The notes: generated by a model from the sequence alone, not told the origin. A DNA stretch of 64,000 nt from Cyclobacteriaceae bacterium (GCA_019638395.1 JAHBTX010000002.1:558001-622000); one strand, 5' to 3'; counted from the stretch's first letter, positions 1 through 8,059 are shown. Translations and numbers: made by a program.

Positions 1-73
1 GGCGAATTACTTTGTAAATGATACCGCGGTTTTCATTTACAAGTGCTACAAATTCTTTCTCCGACACTGGCAT
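1..73 (-). CDS. RNA polymerase sigma-70 family factor, N-terminal fragment
   Basis: Only the first 24 codons lie in the window; the gene runs off the left edge on the minus strand. The ATG at 73 gives MPVSEKEF followed by VNENRGIIYKV, the usual opening of sigma region 2 in Bacteroidota ECF factors (core RNA polymerase binding). It begins 10 bases after the stop of the TraB/GumN gene, so the two may be co-transcribed. The call rests on this short N-terminus only; nothing can be said about regions 2.4 or 4. Confidence 0.6.
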   Translation of the reverse strand, partial: MPVSEKEFVALVNENRGIIYKVIR

Positions 74-83
74 GCAAGCCGCG

Positions 84-977
84 TTAATTAACGGGTGTAA
101 CCTTATACCCTTGCTTTTGCAACAAGCTGATTAACCCATCCGGTCCTGTTAGGTGCAAAGCCCCCACCGCAATAAACTGCGATTCCTTTGCCATTAAACC
201 GGGTAAGGTTTTCATCCAATTCAGGTTTCTATCTTTCAACAAAAAATCACTATTGTCCATATCTTTCGGCAAGCTTTCGGCATAGTGATACAATTGTTGC
301 AGATCGTGATCTAAATAAATTTCCAAAAGTTTTGATTGCGCTTGTTCGTTGATTTTCTTTTGCTTTACAAAAATAACAAGCTGGCGGGCCTGCTCTTGTA
401 GCGGAAAGTGGTTATACAACAAATCAAGCTGTTGTTCAAGTGTTTCTAAAGCAGTTACTGTTTTATGATTTCTTTTAGCAACAGCAGCAAGGTGTACATC
501 CATGGGCAGGCCTGGATATTTTTTCAAAATCTCAGCATTTAGTTTTTGCGAATAAAGCAGAGTCATTAGCGCAATTACCGAACTGGGCTTAAGCTGATCA
601 ATAGCAGCCAGGTTTACGCCCATTAAGGCTTCTAACTCTGCCGATACAAGGTTGGCTTCTTGTGGAGTAATCATGTCCGAAATTTTTTTGTCCGGCATAA
701 TGGCCATCATGGCCATGTGCTGCAGTTTGGATGAATCTATCACCGCCTCTACCACCACTCCTTTCGCTTTGGCCATCGATTGATTTACTTGCGGTATTTC
801 AGTGAGATAAGAGTTGGTAAGTAAATGATAGGTACCAAACAAGTACGAAGGTTCTTTCAGATCTTTTCCACTTACCTGCCATAACAAACCATTTTTTGAT
901 TGGCCAAAGGCCACTTGGGTTACCAAAAGCCCAACTACAAATAAGAAAGCCTGAAGCAAACGAAACAATTGTGCCAT
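84..977 (-). CDS. TraB/GumN family exported protein
   Basis: This 297-residue protein has an N-terminal hydrophobic signal segment (about 1-25, ending near AFGQS) and family landmarks: an early LFGTYH motif near residue 47 and a late GALHL glycine/histidine motif near residue 272. TraB/GumN proteins are thought to be metal-dependent erythromycin-esterase/protease-like enzymes of the envelope; the substrate here is unknown. Its stop is 10 bases before a sigma factor start on the same strand. The start at 977 is supported by the signal peptide directly after it. Family assignment is good, function open. Confidence 0.8.
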   Translation of the reverse strand: MAQLFRLLQAFLFVVGLLVTQVAFGQSKNGLLWQVSGKDLKEPSYLFGTYHLLTNSYLTEIPQVNQSMAKAKGVVVEAVIDSSKLQHMAMMAIMPDKKISDMITPQEANLVSAELEALMGVNLAAIDQLKPSSVIALMTLLYSQKLNAEILKKYPGLPMDVHLAAVAKRNHKTVTALETLEQQLDLLYNHFPLQEQARQLVIFVKQKKINEQAQSKLLEIYLDHDLQQLYHYAESLPKDMDNSDFLLKDRNLNWMKTLPGLMAKESQFIAVGALHLTGPDGLISLLQKQGYKVTPVN

Positions 978-1132
978 AGAATTATAAGTTAACTGATAAG
1001 TAACATCAGCTCTAAAAATATTACACGCCTCGATAAAATTTTTGGTAGTGCAAATTAACCCGTTACACCTGTTTATAAATGAAAAAGTAAAACTCTAAAC
1101 ATTTGTTAAGGGCTTTGATCTTGAAGGCAGCA

Positions 1133-1140
1133 TAGTTTTG
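1133..1140 (+). promoter_or_regulatory. candidate Bacteroidota -7 element
   Basis: TAGTTTTG matches the Bacteroidota -7 consensus TAnnTTTG and lies 25 bases before the ATG of the SRPBCC gene. A TTTG at 1114-1117 could serve as the -33 part, but its 15-base spacing is short. Confidence 0.35.
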
Positions 1141-1165
1141 CTCTGGTAACAAAATAATTATCCTT

Positions 1166-1705
1166 ATGAAATTAATGGTTTTACTTTCTATTGTTTGCAT
1201 AGCCGGTGTAGCCCAATCACAATCGCTTCAGCAAAATTACCCGGTAAACTGGCCATCTGGCTACGAACCTGGCAAAAGCAAATTTTTTGTTCACAACGAA
1301 ATTGAGATAGCCGCAGCACCTGAAAAAGTTTGGGCTATTTTAGTTGAGGCTGTAGCGTGGCCCAATTGGTACGAGGGAGCACATGATGTTGTTATTTCAG
1401 AAGGCAGCTCAACCGCCTTACAACAGAATTCGGTTTTTACCTGGAAAACAATGGGGCTTCATTTTACATCAACCATTAAAGAATTTGAACCGGCTTCCCG
1501 ATTAAGTTGGGAATCAAAAAAGAAAAGTATTCAAGGGTATCATGCCTGGGTTATTATTCCAACGGCTACAGGTTGCCGGGTTATTACAGACGAATCGCAA
1601 AACGGGTGGCTTACATTTTTTGAAAAAACCTTTCAGGGCAAAAAGTTAAAACGCCTGCATGATGTGTGGCTAACAGCATTAAAGGCAAAGTCGGAGCAGT
1701 CCTGA
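1166..1705 (+). CDS. exported SRPBCC-fold (polyketide cyclase/START-like) protein
   Basis: This 179-residue protein has a short signal peptide (1-18, ending AQS) and then one SRPBCC domain. The usual helix-grip start IEIAAAPEKVWAIL (near 46-59) is followed by WPNWYEG and, later, VITDESQNGWLTFF. SRPBCC domains bind hydrophobic ligands or act as cyclases; here the ligand is unknown and the site of action is probably the periplasm. It stands alone between a divergent TraB/GumN gene and a convergent membrane-protein gene, and ends at a strong shared hairpin. Confidence 0.75.
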   Translation: MKLMVLLSIVCIAGVAQSQSLQQNYPVNWPSGYEPGKSKFFVHNEIEIAAAPEKVWAILVEAVAWPNWYEGAHDVVISEGSSTALQQNSVFTWKTMGLHFTSTIKEFEPASRLSWESKKKSIQGYHAWVIIPTATGCRVITDESQNGWLTFFEKTFQGKKLKRLHDVWLTALKAKSEQS

Positions 1706-1712
1706 AGTTTTA

Positions 1713-1748
1713 ACTGAGTGAACCAGTTTTACCAATGGTTCACTCAGT
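1713..1748. terminator. bidirectional hairpin between convergent genes
   Basis: A 13-base perfect stem (1713-1725 with 1736-1748) encloses a 10-base loop in the 52-base gap between convergent stops. Short A/T-rich stretches flank it, so it could end transcripts from both sides. Confidence 0.65.
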
Positions 1749-1757
1749 ATTTCAGCT

Positions 1758-2192
1758 TCACCCGATTACACGATTATCTTTTGCCACATAGCGCGCAAAA
1801 CCCAGCAGTGCCCCCGTTACCATAATATTTCTGAAAACGTTCACCAATTCCAATTCTTTTTCCCGGGCAACGGCATCAGTCATCATCATTACGCTATCCA
1901 ACTCATGCCCCATTGAACGAGGCAAATGCACCAGCAGTGCCATGAGGATGACGTATAGCGCCATTAATGAATACGCCAGTTTATCATACTTACCCAGCAA
2001 GGCACTAACGATAAAAAGCACAATGCACACCATCGTAAAGTAATTCCAGAAGAGCGGAAACGGCAGGTAGTCAGGTACGAATGCGGCCCCTACTTCGGGC
2101 TTGCCCAAGTGCAGGCCTACATACATTAAAAATGAGAGCGGAAACAAATAGCGTCCAATGTTTAATAGCTTGTCCATAACATTAAATTTCAA
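1758..2192 (-). CDS. DoxX-like four-helix membrane protein
   Basis: This 144-residue protein has about four hydrophobic segments (near 10-25, 45-66, 70-90 and 118-135), the layout of DoxX-type proteins. A methionine at residue 6 (position 2177) is an alternative start; the longer form overlaps the upstream YciI-like gene by 11 bases, the shorter leaves 4 bases. The pair is probably an operon downstream of a Crp/Fnr regulator. DoxX proteins are linked to redox and stress functions in several bacteria; no substrate can be read here. Confidence 0.65.
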   Translation of the reverse strand: MKFNVMDKLLNIGRYLFPLSFLMYVGLHLGKPEVGAAFVPDYLPFPLFWNYFTMVCIVLFIVSALLGKYDKLAYSLMALYVILMALLVHLPRSMGHELDSVMMMTDAVAREKELELVNVFRNIMVTGALLGFARYVAKDNRVIG

Positions 2193-2529
2193 AGGGTGAC
2201 ACTTCGCGTATTTCGGTAAAGCCTGCCGGGTTTTGGAGAATGGGACACGTTTTTGCCCACTCGGTAACCTCGTCTACATTTTTTGCTTTACAAATCAGGT
2301 AGCCTGTAACCATTTGTTTTTCTTTAATGGCAGGCGCGATTGTAATGCCCGTGTTCCCTACGGTAACCCCATCCCAATTAATGGGCTTGGTAGAAATCAG
2401 GTTTCCGTTCATGGCAATGTTCCCGATCCAGGCTTGCCAGGCAGCCATACCGGCTTTCATTTTTTCGGGGTCGATCAGATACTGGCCATCGCCCGATTCA
2501 TTCCAGAATAATAAGAGGTACTCTTTCAT
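2182..2529 (-). CDS. YciI/YCII-related domain protein
   Basis: The start at 2529 (MKEYLLLFW) is preferred over an in-frame start at 2598, because the YCII-type fold begins at this strand and the upstream extension overlaps the promoter side of the Crp gene. The 115-residue product has the YCII/DGPF ferredoxin-like pattern: the opening strand, a central MAAWQAWIG helix, ITIAPAIKEK, and a GYLICKAKNVDEVTEWAK segment. These small proteins are often dimeric and linked to sigma factors or stress. It is likely co-transcribed with the DoxX-like gene. Confidence 0.75.
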   Translation of the reverse strand: MKEYLLLFWNESGDGQYLIDPEKMKAGMAAWQAWIGNIAMNGNLISTKPINWDGVTVGNTGITIAPAIKEKQMVTGYLICKAKNVDEVTEWAKTCPILQNPAGFTEIREVSPFEI

Positions 2530-2602
2530 AAAGTTTTTGTTTTGTTTGATGACGTAAACTTCATGAAGTACCACAGCCCAACTCTTGATAAATGTCAAGA
2601 GT

Positions 2603-3172
2603 TTAAATTTTTGATTTCAGGCGGGTAAGTGTTTCTGCGCTAATGCCAAGGTAAGATGCTATGAGTTTACTGGAAAGCCGGGCCATAATTTTTGGTTTAT
2701 TCTCCATCATCCATTTTATGCGCTCAAGTGCATCCATACTGGTGAGCGTGTTTACCCGGTAAACCGTGTTATTGTAGGAAACTTCCAGAATCTGTTTGTA
2801 AATGGCGGCAAACTGGGGAACAACATTTGCCAACTTCTGAAAGCTCTCGTAATGAATTCGTAAAAGTTTACAAGGTTCAGTACACCGGATGTATTCAGCT
2901 GATGGGATTTGATTTTGAAAGCCGAAAATATCGGTGGCCCATTGATCTTCAATATAAAACTCACGCGTTGATTCGTTTCCGTTTTTATCGGTTACAAAAA
3001 CCTGCAAACAACCTTCCACAATAAAATACACGTGTTTGCAAACCTCTCCAGGCTGCAAAAGAAGATCACCTCTTTTGGTAATAACCGCTTCGAAGTGAGG
3101 TAACACTAAATCTATGTTGTCGGGCAGTTTCCCCAGCCTATTGGTGATATGCTGCGTTAAAGTTTCAAGCAT
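2603..3172 (-). CDS. Crp/Fnr family transcriptional regulator
   Basis: This 189-residue regulator has an N-terminal cyclic-nucleotide-binding beta-roll (about 20-120, with LLQPGEVCKHVYFIVEGCL) and a shortened C-terminal helix-turn-helix (about 150-189, with SSKLIASYLGISAETLTRLK). This is the Bacteroidota version with a compact DNA-binding part. The residues that bind cAMP in E. coli Crp are not clearly kept, so the effector is unknown. It lies just upstream of the YciI-like and DoxX-like genes on the same strand and is the likely local regulator. A second member of the family is at 5405-5977. Confidence 0.85.
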   Translation of the reverse strand: MLETLTQHITNRLGKLPDNIDLVLPHFEAVITKRGDLLLQPGEVCKHVYFIVEGCLQVFVTDKNGNESTREFYIEDQWATDIFGFQNQIPSAEYIRCTEPCKLLRIHYESFQKLANVVPQFAAIYKQILEVSYNNTVYRVNTLTSMDALERIKWMMENKPKIMARLSSKLIASYLGISAETLTRLKSKI

Positions 3173-3223
3173 GTTGTATCGAAGCTATGGATAGGAAAAG
3201 ATGTCTGCAAAAAATTCGTGTTA

Positions 3224-3553
3224 TCATTCCAGGTTTTGTTTTGCCCAAATCTGGATTTGTGTAAATACTGGCTTGAGGGCAAATCCTTTCTCAGTAAGAG
3301 AATACTCAACAGTAGGAGGCATGGACGCAAAAGCATTGCGGGAAATTATGTTCGACTTTTCAAGCGACTTTAATTCTTTCACCAACATGCGGGTACTAAT
3401 GCCGGATATTGACCGCTCAAGTTCTGAGAATCGCATCTTCTTATCCATTAATGTATAGATGATGGCAAATGCCCACTTCCCACCCATCAGATCCAAGGTT
3501 TTTCGTACCGGACAGGTTTGAGTAGAAATTAGTTTCGAATTATTTTTTGTCAT
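3224..3553 (-). CDS. HxlR family winged-helix regulator
   Basis: This 109-residue protein carries the HxlR/DUF24 signature: CPVRKTLDLMGGKWAFAIIYTL with the conserved N-terminal cysteine (near residue 14), then MRFSELERSISGIS for the recognition region and EYSLTEKGFAL for the wing. Such regulators sense redox or electrophile stress, often through that cysteine, and control a neighbouring divergent gene. Here the divergent neighbour is a pirin, and the gap holds a strong palindrome (3594-3610). Confidence 0.9.
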   Translation of the reverse strand: MTKNNSKLISTQTCPVRKTLDLMGGKWAFAIIYTLMDKKMRFSELERSISGISTRMLVKELKSLEKSNIISRNAFASMPPTVEYSLTEKGFALKPVFTQIQIWAKQNLE

Positions 3554-3593
3554 AACATCTTAGTAGCCAGAATTACTTCCCTTTTTGTTACCA

Positions 3594-3610
3594 GGTAACC
3601 TGCAGGTTCC
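3594..3610. promoter_or_regulatory. candidate HxlR operator palindrome
   Basis: The divergent HxlR/pirin gap contains a 12-base perfect palindrome AACCTGCAGGTT (3597-3608), extended by GG/CC with one mismatch. It overlaps an 11-base palindrome TTACCAGGTAA just before it. The location suits a dimeric winged-helix regulator. No footprint or homologue comparison was available. Confidence 0.4.
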
Positions 3611-3694
3611 TTCTTGAATGCTTGTGTTGATATAATGATCTTCACCCATTAAATAGAACAACAGAATTTTTCAAAATGTTTTAAAGATCCAGAA

Positions 3695-4525
3695 ATGAAA
3701 AAGAAAGTAATCAGTCGCACGGTTCTTCAATTTACACCTGATTTTCCTGGGTTGAATGGCGTTAACATTATGGCGCGACAATTTCCTATAGAGCCATTTC
3801 TTGTGTTTACCGAATTTAGAATGGATCGCCCTGTGTTTGGGCCGCATCCGCATGCCGGAATTTCAGTACTAACGTACATGCTGCCCGATAGTAAGGGGAG
3901 TTTCTTTAATCGCGATAGCCAGGGCGATTTTAGTACGATTGAACCCGGTGGTTTACACATTACGCAAGCCGGTAGTGGCATCCACCACGATGAGTTTCCT
4001 ACGGTTACCGGGGTGGAAACTCATGGATTTCAAATCTGGATAAATCATTCAAAAGATAACAGATTAGTAGCTCCACAAGCGATGCACGCTTCCGCTAATC
4101 AAATTCCGGAAGTGATATCGGATTCACATCGCATTCGGATTTTATTGGGTTCTTTTGAGAAGGAAAAAGCCCTGCATTCTTTGGTTACTCCTGTAACGCT
4201 ATTGCATATTTTTCTGAAGCCATCAATAAAAATTGAATTGCCTGCTGAAGCAATGGCTTTTGTGTATGGTTTACAAGGCGCGGGTAAAAGTGATGGTAAT
4301 CACTTCTCGGGGCAGACTTTATTAAACTACGAAGCATCGGGTAATGCAGTGCACATCGAAGCTGGGGAAGAAGGTGCTGAGTTTATTTTTGGAACCGCTG
4401 TTCCTCTTCAGGAGCCAATCGTTTATGGTGGGCCTTTTGTAATGACATCACAAGAACAAATGATGGCCACACAACAACTATATGCTCAAGGATTAATGGG
4501 TTCATTAGCCCCTTTCAGAGTTTAA
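3695..4525 (+). CDS. pirin family cupin protein
   Basis: This 276-residue bicupin has the pirin metal site: HPHAG (H51, H53) followed by GIHHDE (H98, E100). It also has the preceding FRMDRPVFGP segment and a C-terminal cupin from about 180. Pirins bind Fe; some are quercetinases and others regulators or redox sensors. Its divergent position from an HxlR regulator suggests induction by oxidants or electrophiles. The ATG at 3695 fits the usual pirin N-terminus. Confidence 0.9.
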   Translation: MKKKVISRTVLQFTPDFPGLNGVNIMARQFPIEPFLVFTEFRMDRPVFGPHPHAGISVLTYMLPDSKGSFFNRDSQGDFSTIEPGGLHITQAGSGIHHDEFPTVTGVETHGFQIWINHSKDNRLVAPQAMHASANQIPEVISDSHRIRILLGSFEKEKALHSLVTPVTLLHIFLKPSIKIELPAEAMAFVYGLQGAGKSDGNHFSGQTLLNYEASGNAVHIEAGEEGAEFIFGTAVPLQEPIVYGGPFVMTSQEQMMATQQLYAQGLMGSLAPFRV

Positions 4526-4534
4526 AATAAAGTA

Positions 4535-5320
4535 TTACCTGCTGCTCTGCTGGCTGGCCAGTTTCTTTTTGATTTTCATCATAATACCATCAGGTGTAAT
4601 GCGTGGCAGATTGGAAATAAACCAATTGTTAAAGCCAACAATCTTTTTCCCTTTTCCTTTCAATAAAAGTTCAACACCTTGCTTTGCTACTGTGCTGGCA
4701 GGCATTGGTTTGTTAGCTTTATAAGCATTGGTTTTCCACATCGCATCTGTGTTAAAAGCAGTATCAACCGGCCCTGGACACAATGTGGTTACAGTAACAC
4801 CGCTCCCCTCTAGTTCTGCTGCCAGGGTTTCGGAAAAAGCCAGCACAAAAGCCTTGGTGGCAGAATAGACCGAATAGTATGGAAATGGAAGAAAAGAAAG
4901 TAAGGAAGCAACATTCATAATGCGACCACTTTTTCGAACGATCATATCCTGAATAAATAATTTTGTAAGGGTTACCACTGAAGCAATGTTTAGTTCGATC
5001 ATGCGGAGTTCGGCTTGCAAATCGGTATTTATGAAATCTCCATATATGCCCGTTCCGGCATTGTTAACCAACATGGTTACCGCTATTCCGTCTTTTCGCA
5101 CCTCCTCGTATAACTGCATTGCCTGAGTAGGATCAGCAAGATCTTTGGAAAAGACATGAACTTTTATGTTGTGCTCTTGCTCCAGTTTAGTTTTAATTTG
5201 GTGAAGCCTTTCAGGTTGTCTGGCCACCAGCACTAGATCGAATTTTTGAGAGGCTAATAAAACAGCCATTTCATAGCCAATGCCAGCGGTGGCTCCCGTA
5301 ATCAGGATAGTGTCTTTCAT
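4535..5320 (-). CDS. short-chain dehydrogenase/reductase
   Basis: The start at 5320 (MKDTILITG) is chosen because the Rossmann strand begins there; an upstream in-frame start adds 22 residues without family character. The 261-residue protein has the NAD(P)-binding TGATAGIG motif (8-15), an NNAG motif and the YSVYSATK catalytic segment, with the Ser upstream in NVASLLS. It belongs to the classical DltE/YqjQ-like SDRs. Its substrate is unknown. It converges on the pirin gene and follows a Crp/Fnr gene on the same strand. Confidence 0.85.
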   Translation of the reverse strand: MKDTILITGATAGIGYEMAVLLASQKFDLVLVARQPERLHQIKTKLEQEHNIKVHVFSKDLADPTQAMQLYEEVRKDGIAVTMLVNNAGTGIYGDFINTDLQAELRMIELNIASVVTLTKLFIQDMIVRKSGRIMNVASLLSFLPFPYYSVYSATKAFVLAFSETLAAELEGSGVTVTTLCPGPVDTAFNTDAMWKTNAYKANKPMPASTVAKQGVELLLKGKGKKIVGFNNWFISNLPRITPDGIMMKIKKKLASQQSSR

Positions 5321-5404
5321 TTTGCAGCGGGTTAATATTTTCTGGTAACAAATGTGGCTGGCGCAATTTGCCTGGCACGATAACATTTGTTTAGAATAAC
5401 CCGT

Positions 5405-5977
5405 CTATAAAGATTTTTTCAAACGGCTCAAATGCACGGGGCTAACACCTAAATAGGAAGCGATCATGTGCTGAGGCACACGGTTGTGAATGTTGGGAAA
5501 AACCTTGCTTAGGTTTTCGTAACGCTGGGCGGGTGTAAACAGATATTGATTTTTGAGTCGGATGTCGAAGTAGATAAAGTAATATTCCGCAATAAGCCGC
5601 CCCAGTTTATCACCCTGTTGTAAGTTGGCGTAACCCCATTCAATAGCTTTGCGCGGCAGCACCACCACTTCGGTTTCTTCTACGGCCTGCAAACTGTTGG
5701 TTGCCGGAGTCTGCAACATGAAGCTGGTGTAGTCACAAATAAATTGGTTCTCGAGTGAAAAATGGATGGTGTGTTCTTCGCCAGCGGTATCAACTATTAA
5801 ACTCCGGGTAATGCCTTTGATGATAAAAAAAATATCCTGACAAACTTCGCCCTGTCTGCCCAAAAATTCTTTTTGATGAAAAGTCTTGAAATAACAAAAG
5901 GATAGAAACTTTTCGGCTTCTTGATCAAACATAGTGATCATTTGGCGCATAGCCCCTATCAGTGGCTCTTTGTTCAT
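5405..5977 (-). CDS. Crp/Fnr family transcriptional regulator
   Basis: This 190-residue protein has a beta-roll domain (GRQGEVCQDIFFIIKGITRSL, near 39-59) and a compact C-terminal HTH (HMIASYLGVSPVHLSRLKKSL). It is related to, but clearly different from, the regulator at 2603-3172. It sits upstream of the SDR on the same strand and may control it. A hydrophobic effector pocket is likely, but the ligand cannot be read. Confidence 0.85.
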   Translation of the reverse strand: MNKEPLIGAMRQMITMFDQEAEKFLSFCYFKTFHQKEFLGRQGEVCQDIFFIIKGITRSLIVDTAGEEHTIHFSLENQFICDYTSFMLQTPATNSLQAVEETEVVVLPRKAIEWGYANLQQGDKLGRLIAEYYFIYFDIRLKNQYLFTPAQRYENLSKVFPNIHNRVPQHMIASYLGVSPVHLSRLKKSL

Positions 5978-6036
5978 AATCTAACTTGTTAAAGCCTATT
6001 ATAAACGCCTCTATATTCAAGATTGTTTAAAAAATA

Positions 6037-6064
6037 AAATAGCTGCCCGGCAAAGCAGCTATTT
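6037..6064 (-). terminator. intrinsic terminator of the small membrane protein gene
   Basis: A 10-base perfect stem (6037-6046 with 6055-6064) has an 8-base loop. Read on the minus strand it is followed by TATTTTATTTTTT, a classic U-tract, 20 bases after the stop of the gene at 6084-6236. Confidence 0.75.
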
Positions 6065-6083
6065 GTTGAACTCCATTTTTAAC

Positions 6084-6236
6084 CTAGCTCCTCCGGCCCC
6101 GGATAAGTTGCAACAGAATTGAAATTACGGCCAGCACTAATAACAGGTGAATCAGTTGGCCAGCGCTGTAAACAAAGGCTCCTAACAGCCATCCGATAAT
6201 CAGAATTACAGCAAGGATGTATAACAGGTTACTCAT
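6084..6236 (-). CDS. lmo0937-like 50-residue membrane protein
   Basis: The short reading frame from the ATG at 6236 encodes 50 residues: MSNLLYILAVILIIGW, then two hydrophobic helices split by GAFVYSAGQLIH, and a basic end IRGRRS. This is the pattern of the lmo0937 family of tiny two-helix membrane proteins, common in Bacteroidota near stress genes. A U-tract terminator follows. It is divergent from a YtxH-like gene, hinting at a shared stress response (inference). Confidence 0.8.
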   Translation of the reverse strand: MSNLLYILAVILIIGWLLGAFVYSAGQLIHLLLVLAVISILLQLIRGRRS

Positions 6237-6510
6237 ATTTGAAAAGGTTTGATTTACCGATGTAAATGAAAATGATGTGCCATATGGAAATGAACCCTCT
6301 TAAACGTTTAGAAGAGAAAATTTTAGTTAATTGTTGTAGAAAATTGCCTCAAGGTGAGGAATAAACCCCGACCAACACAAATCGAAAAATTCAGTTTTGT
6401 TATAAAAATTCAAGTTTTGGTTGAATTACCGGCATTGGTATCATTATGTGTTTAAGGATTTAGCAAAAGGAAAATCCTGATTGGAAAATGTTAAACTAAA
6501 CACAACAACT

Positions 6511-6774
6511 ATGAACACTACAGTAAAAGTAATTGGCGGTATTTGTTTGGGAGCCATTGCAGGAACCATAGCGGGTATTTTGATTGCGCCCGCTTCAGGC
6601 CGCGATACACGCAGGCAATTGAAAGATAAAACGCAAACCCTGACAAACGAAATCAAGAGTTCAGTAAATGATTATGTCGATCACCTCCTGAAGGGTTACA
6701 ACAAAAAGGTGGACGTTTATGCGGAAAACGGGAAGCATGCTATTGATCAGGTTAAGCAAAGCATAAAAGTGTAA
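6511..6774 (+). CDS. YtxH domain protein
   Basis: The ATG at 6511 (MNTTVKVIGG) is preferred over an in-frame TTG at 6481, since the glycine/alanine-rich YtxH transmembrane segment begins directly after it. The 87-residue protein has one helix with GAIAGTIAGILIAPASGRDTR, the YtxH signature, and an amphipathic tail. YtxH proteins are general-stress membrane proteins in Bacillus. A coiled-coil lipoprotein follows after 31 bases, probably in the same transcript. Confidence 0.8.
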   Translation: MNTTVKVIGGICLGAIAGTIAGILIAPASGRDTRRQLKDKTQTLTNEIKSSVNDYVDHLLKGYNKKVDVYAENGKHAIDQVKQSIKV

Positions 6775-6805
6775 AGAAGATTCTTACAATCTAAACTCAA
6801 TAGCC

Positions 6806-7225
6806 ATGAAAAATTCCATCAGCATATTTTTATTAATGATCATGATGAGTGTGTTACTGGCATTTGCCATATCATGCAATCCACCAAAGGAAGATAAGCT
6901 GGCCCAGGTAAAACGCGACATTCAGACTGAAAGGGAGAATATGCGCAAAGAGTTGAATGACTTGCGTGAAAATATTAATACTCAGATTGAGAAAATCGAT
7001 CAACGTCTGGAAAACGCTTCCGATGAGGTAAAAGAAAAGCTTCAGGACGTTCGTAAAGAGTTGGAAGCGGATCGCAACGAAGTAGATAAAACATTGGATG
7101 AAGTTAAAGATGCAACCGAAGAAACCTGGGACGATATAAAAAAGGGTACTGAGAAAACCTTTGCCAAAGTTAAAAACAAGGTAAAGTCAGCCTCGGAAAG
7201 TATAGCCGCATTATTTGATAAGTAA
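6806..7225 (+). CDS. coiled-coil lipoprotein
   Basis: The 139-residue product has a hydrophobic signal ending FAISC (Cys near residue 24), a relaxed lipobox typical of Bacteroidota. A long charged heptad-like coiled coil (about 30-110) and an apolipoprotein/LEA-like KKGTEKTFAKVKNKVKSA tail follow. It is likely anchored in the periplasm or outer membrane and acts structurally under envelope or osmotic stress (inference from its YtxH neighbour). A terminator follows 24 bases after its stop. Confidence 0.6.
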   Translation: MKNSISIFLLMIMMSVLLAFAISCNPPKEDKLAQVKRDIQTERENMRKELNDLRENINTQIEKIDQRLENASDEVKEKLQDVRKELEADRNEVDKTLDEVKDATEETWDDIKKGTEKTFAKVKNKVKSASESIAALFDK

Positions 7226-7249
7226 ATCCTGATACCGATAATTAAGAGT

Positions 7250-7280
7250 CCGCTTGCAACCCGCAGGCGGCTTTTACTTT
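7250..7280 (+). terminator. intrinsic terminator after the coiled-coil lipoprotein gene
   Basis: An 8-base stem (7250-7257 with 7263-7270, one G-T pair) has a five-base loop and is followed by CTTTTACTTTTT. It ends the YtxH/lipoprotein transcript. It also argues against the upstream in-frame start at 7254 for the next gene. Confidence 0.7.
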
Positions 7281-7340
7281 TTAAAAGTGAAATATTTGTT
7301 AAGACGAAAACTGAAACTGTGGACGTGCGTACCTTGTGGA

Positions 7341-7997
7341 ATGAAGACGTTACTATTAATGAGCATACTCACATGCTCACTTTCCTTATCTGCACAGGAC
7401 ACCTGGAAAGACGTATATAAAGAAAGCGCCTGGGCCGATCGCGACCGGTGGCAAAAAGCAGACGAACTTATTCAAAACCTGAATTTGAGACCTGACAGCC
7501 ATGTAGCTGATGTAGGCTGCCACGAAGGATACATGACTGTGAAACTGGCAGCGCTCGTAAAAACCGGAAGCGTTTATGCGGTGGATGTTGAACAACCCAA
7601 ACTTGATAAACTTAAAACCAATCTTGCCAACCGTAAGGTAACAAACGTGACCGCCATTAAAGGCGACTACGATAATCCGAAACTGCCAATCAACACACTT
7701 GACGCTGTGATTATTGTTGACACCTACCATGAGATGGACGAACACGACAAGATTTTGCAACACCTGAAAGCCACGTTAAAAACAGGTGGGCGATTAGTAT
7801 TATGCGAAGCTATTGCAGACGCGCGCAAGGAAAGCACCCGCGAAGAACAGGAACGCAAACATGAACTAAGCATAAACTTTGCGTTGGCCGACCTGAAAGC
7901 AGCAGGCTTCACCATCATCAAACAACAAGATCCTTTTGTGGATCGCACCAAGGAAAAGGGCGATAAGATGTGGTTGATTGTGGCTGAAAAGCGGTAA
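7341..7997 (+). CDS. exported class I SAM-dependent methyltransferase
   Basis: The ATG at 7341 is chosen: it gives a signal peptide (MKTLLLMSIL..SLSAQ) and avoids a start inside the preceding terminator. The 218-residue protein has motif I VADVGCHEGYMT, an acidic residue after strand 2 (YAVDVEQP), a DAVIIVDTYHEM motif and GGRLVLCE, all typical of a Rossmann methyltransferase. The methyl acceptor is unknown. A predicted export signal on a SAM enzyme is unusual, because SAM is cytosolic. Confidence 0.8.
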   Translation: MKTLLLMSILTCSLSLSAQDTWKDVYKESAWADRDRWQKADELIQNLNLRPDSHVADVGCHEGYMTVKLAALVKTGSVYAVDVEQPKLDKLKTNLANRKVTNVTAIKGDYDNPKLPINTLDAVIIVDTYHEMDEHDKILQHLKATLKTGGRLVLCEAIADARKESTREEQERKHELSINFALADLKAAGFTIIKQQDPFVDRTKEKGDKMWLIVAEKR

Positions 7998-8001
7998 AGT
8001 T

Positions 8002-8052
8002 GCCACAGATTTCACTGATAACCACCGATGTTTCATTCATTAAATCTGTGGC
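8002..8052. repeat. GCCACAGATTT inverted repeat
   Basis: An 11-base perfect inverted repeat (8002-8012 with 8042-8052) with a 29-base spacer fills the gap between convergent stops. The text resembles the widespread dispersed repeat CCACAGATTTCAC found in many bacterial intergenic regions. It may double as a terminator for both genes. Confidence 0.5.
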
Positions 8053-8059
8053 GAACAGT

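Noticed and set aside
2233-2557. Plus-strand frames over the YciI-like gene
   Set aside because: They are antisense to a recognisable YCII-type protein and lack any domain or start support.
7254-7340. N-terminal extension of the methyltransferase
   Set aside because: It begins inside an intrinsic terminator and lacks a signal peptide before 7341.
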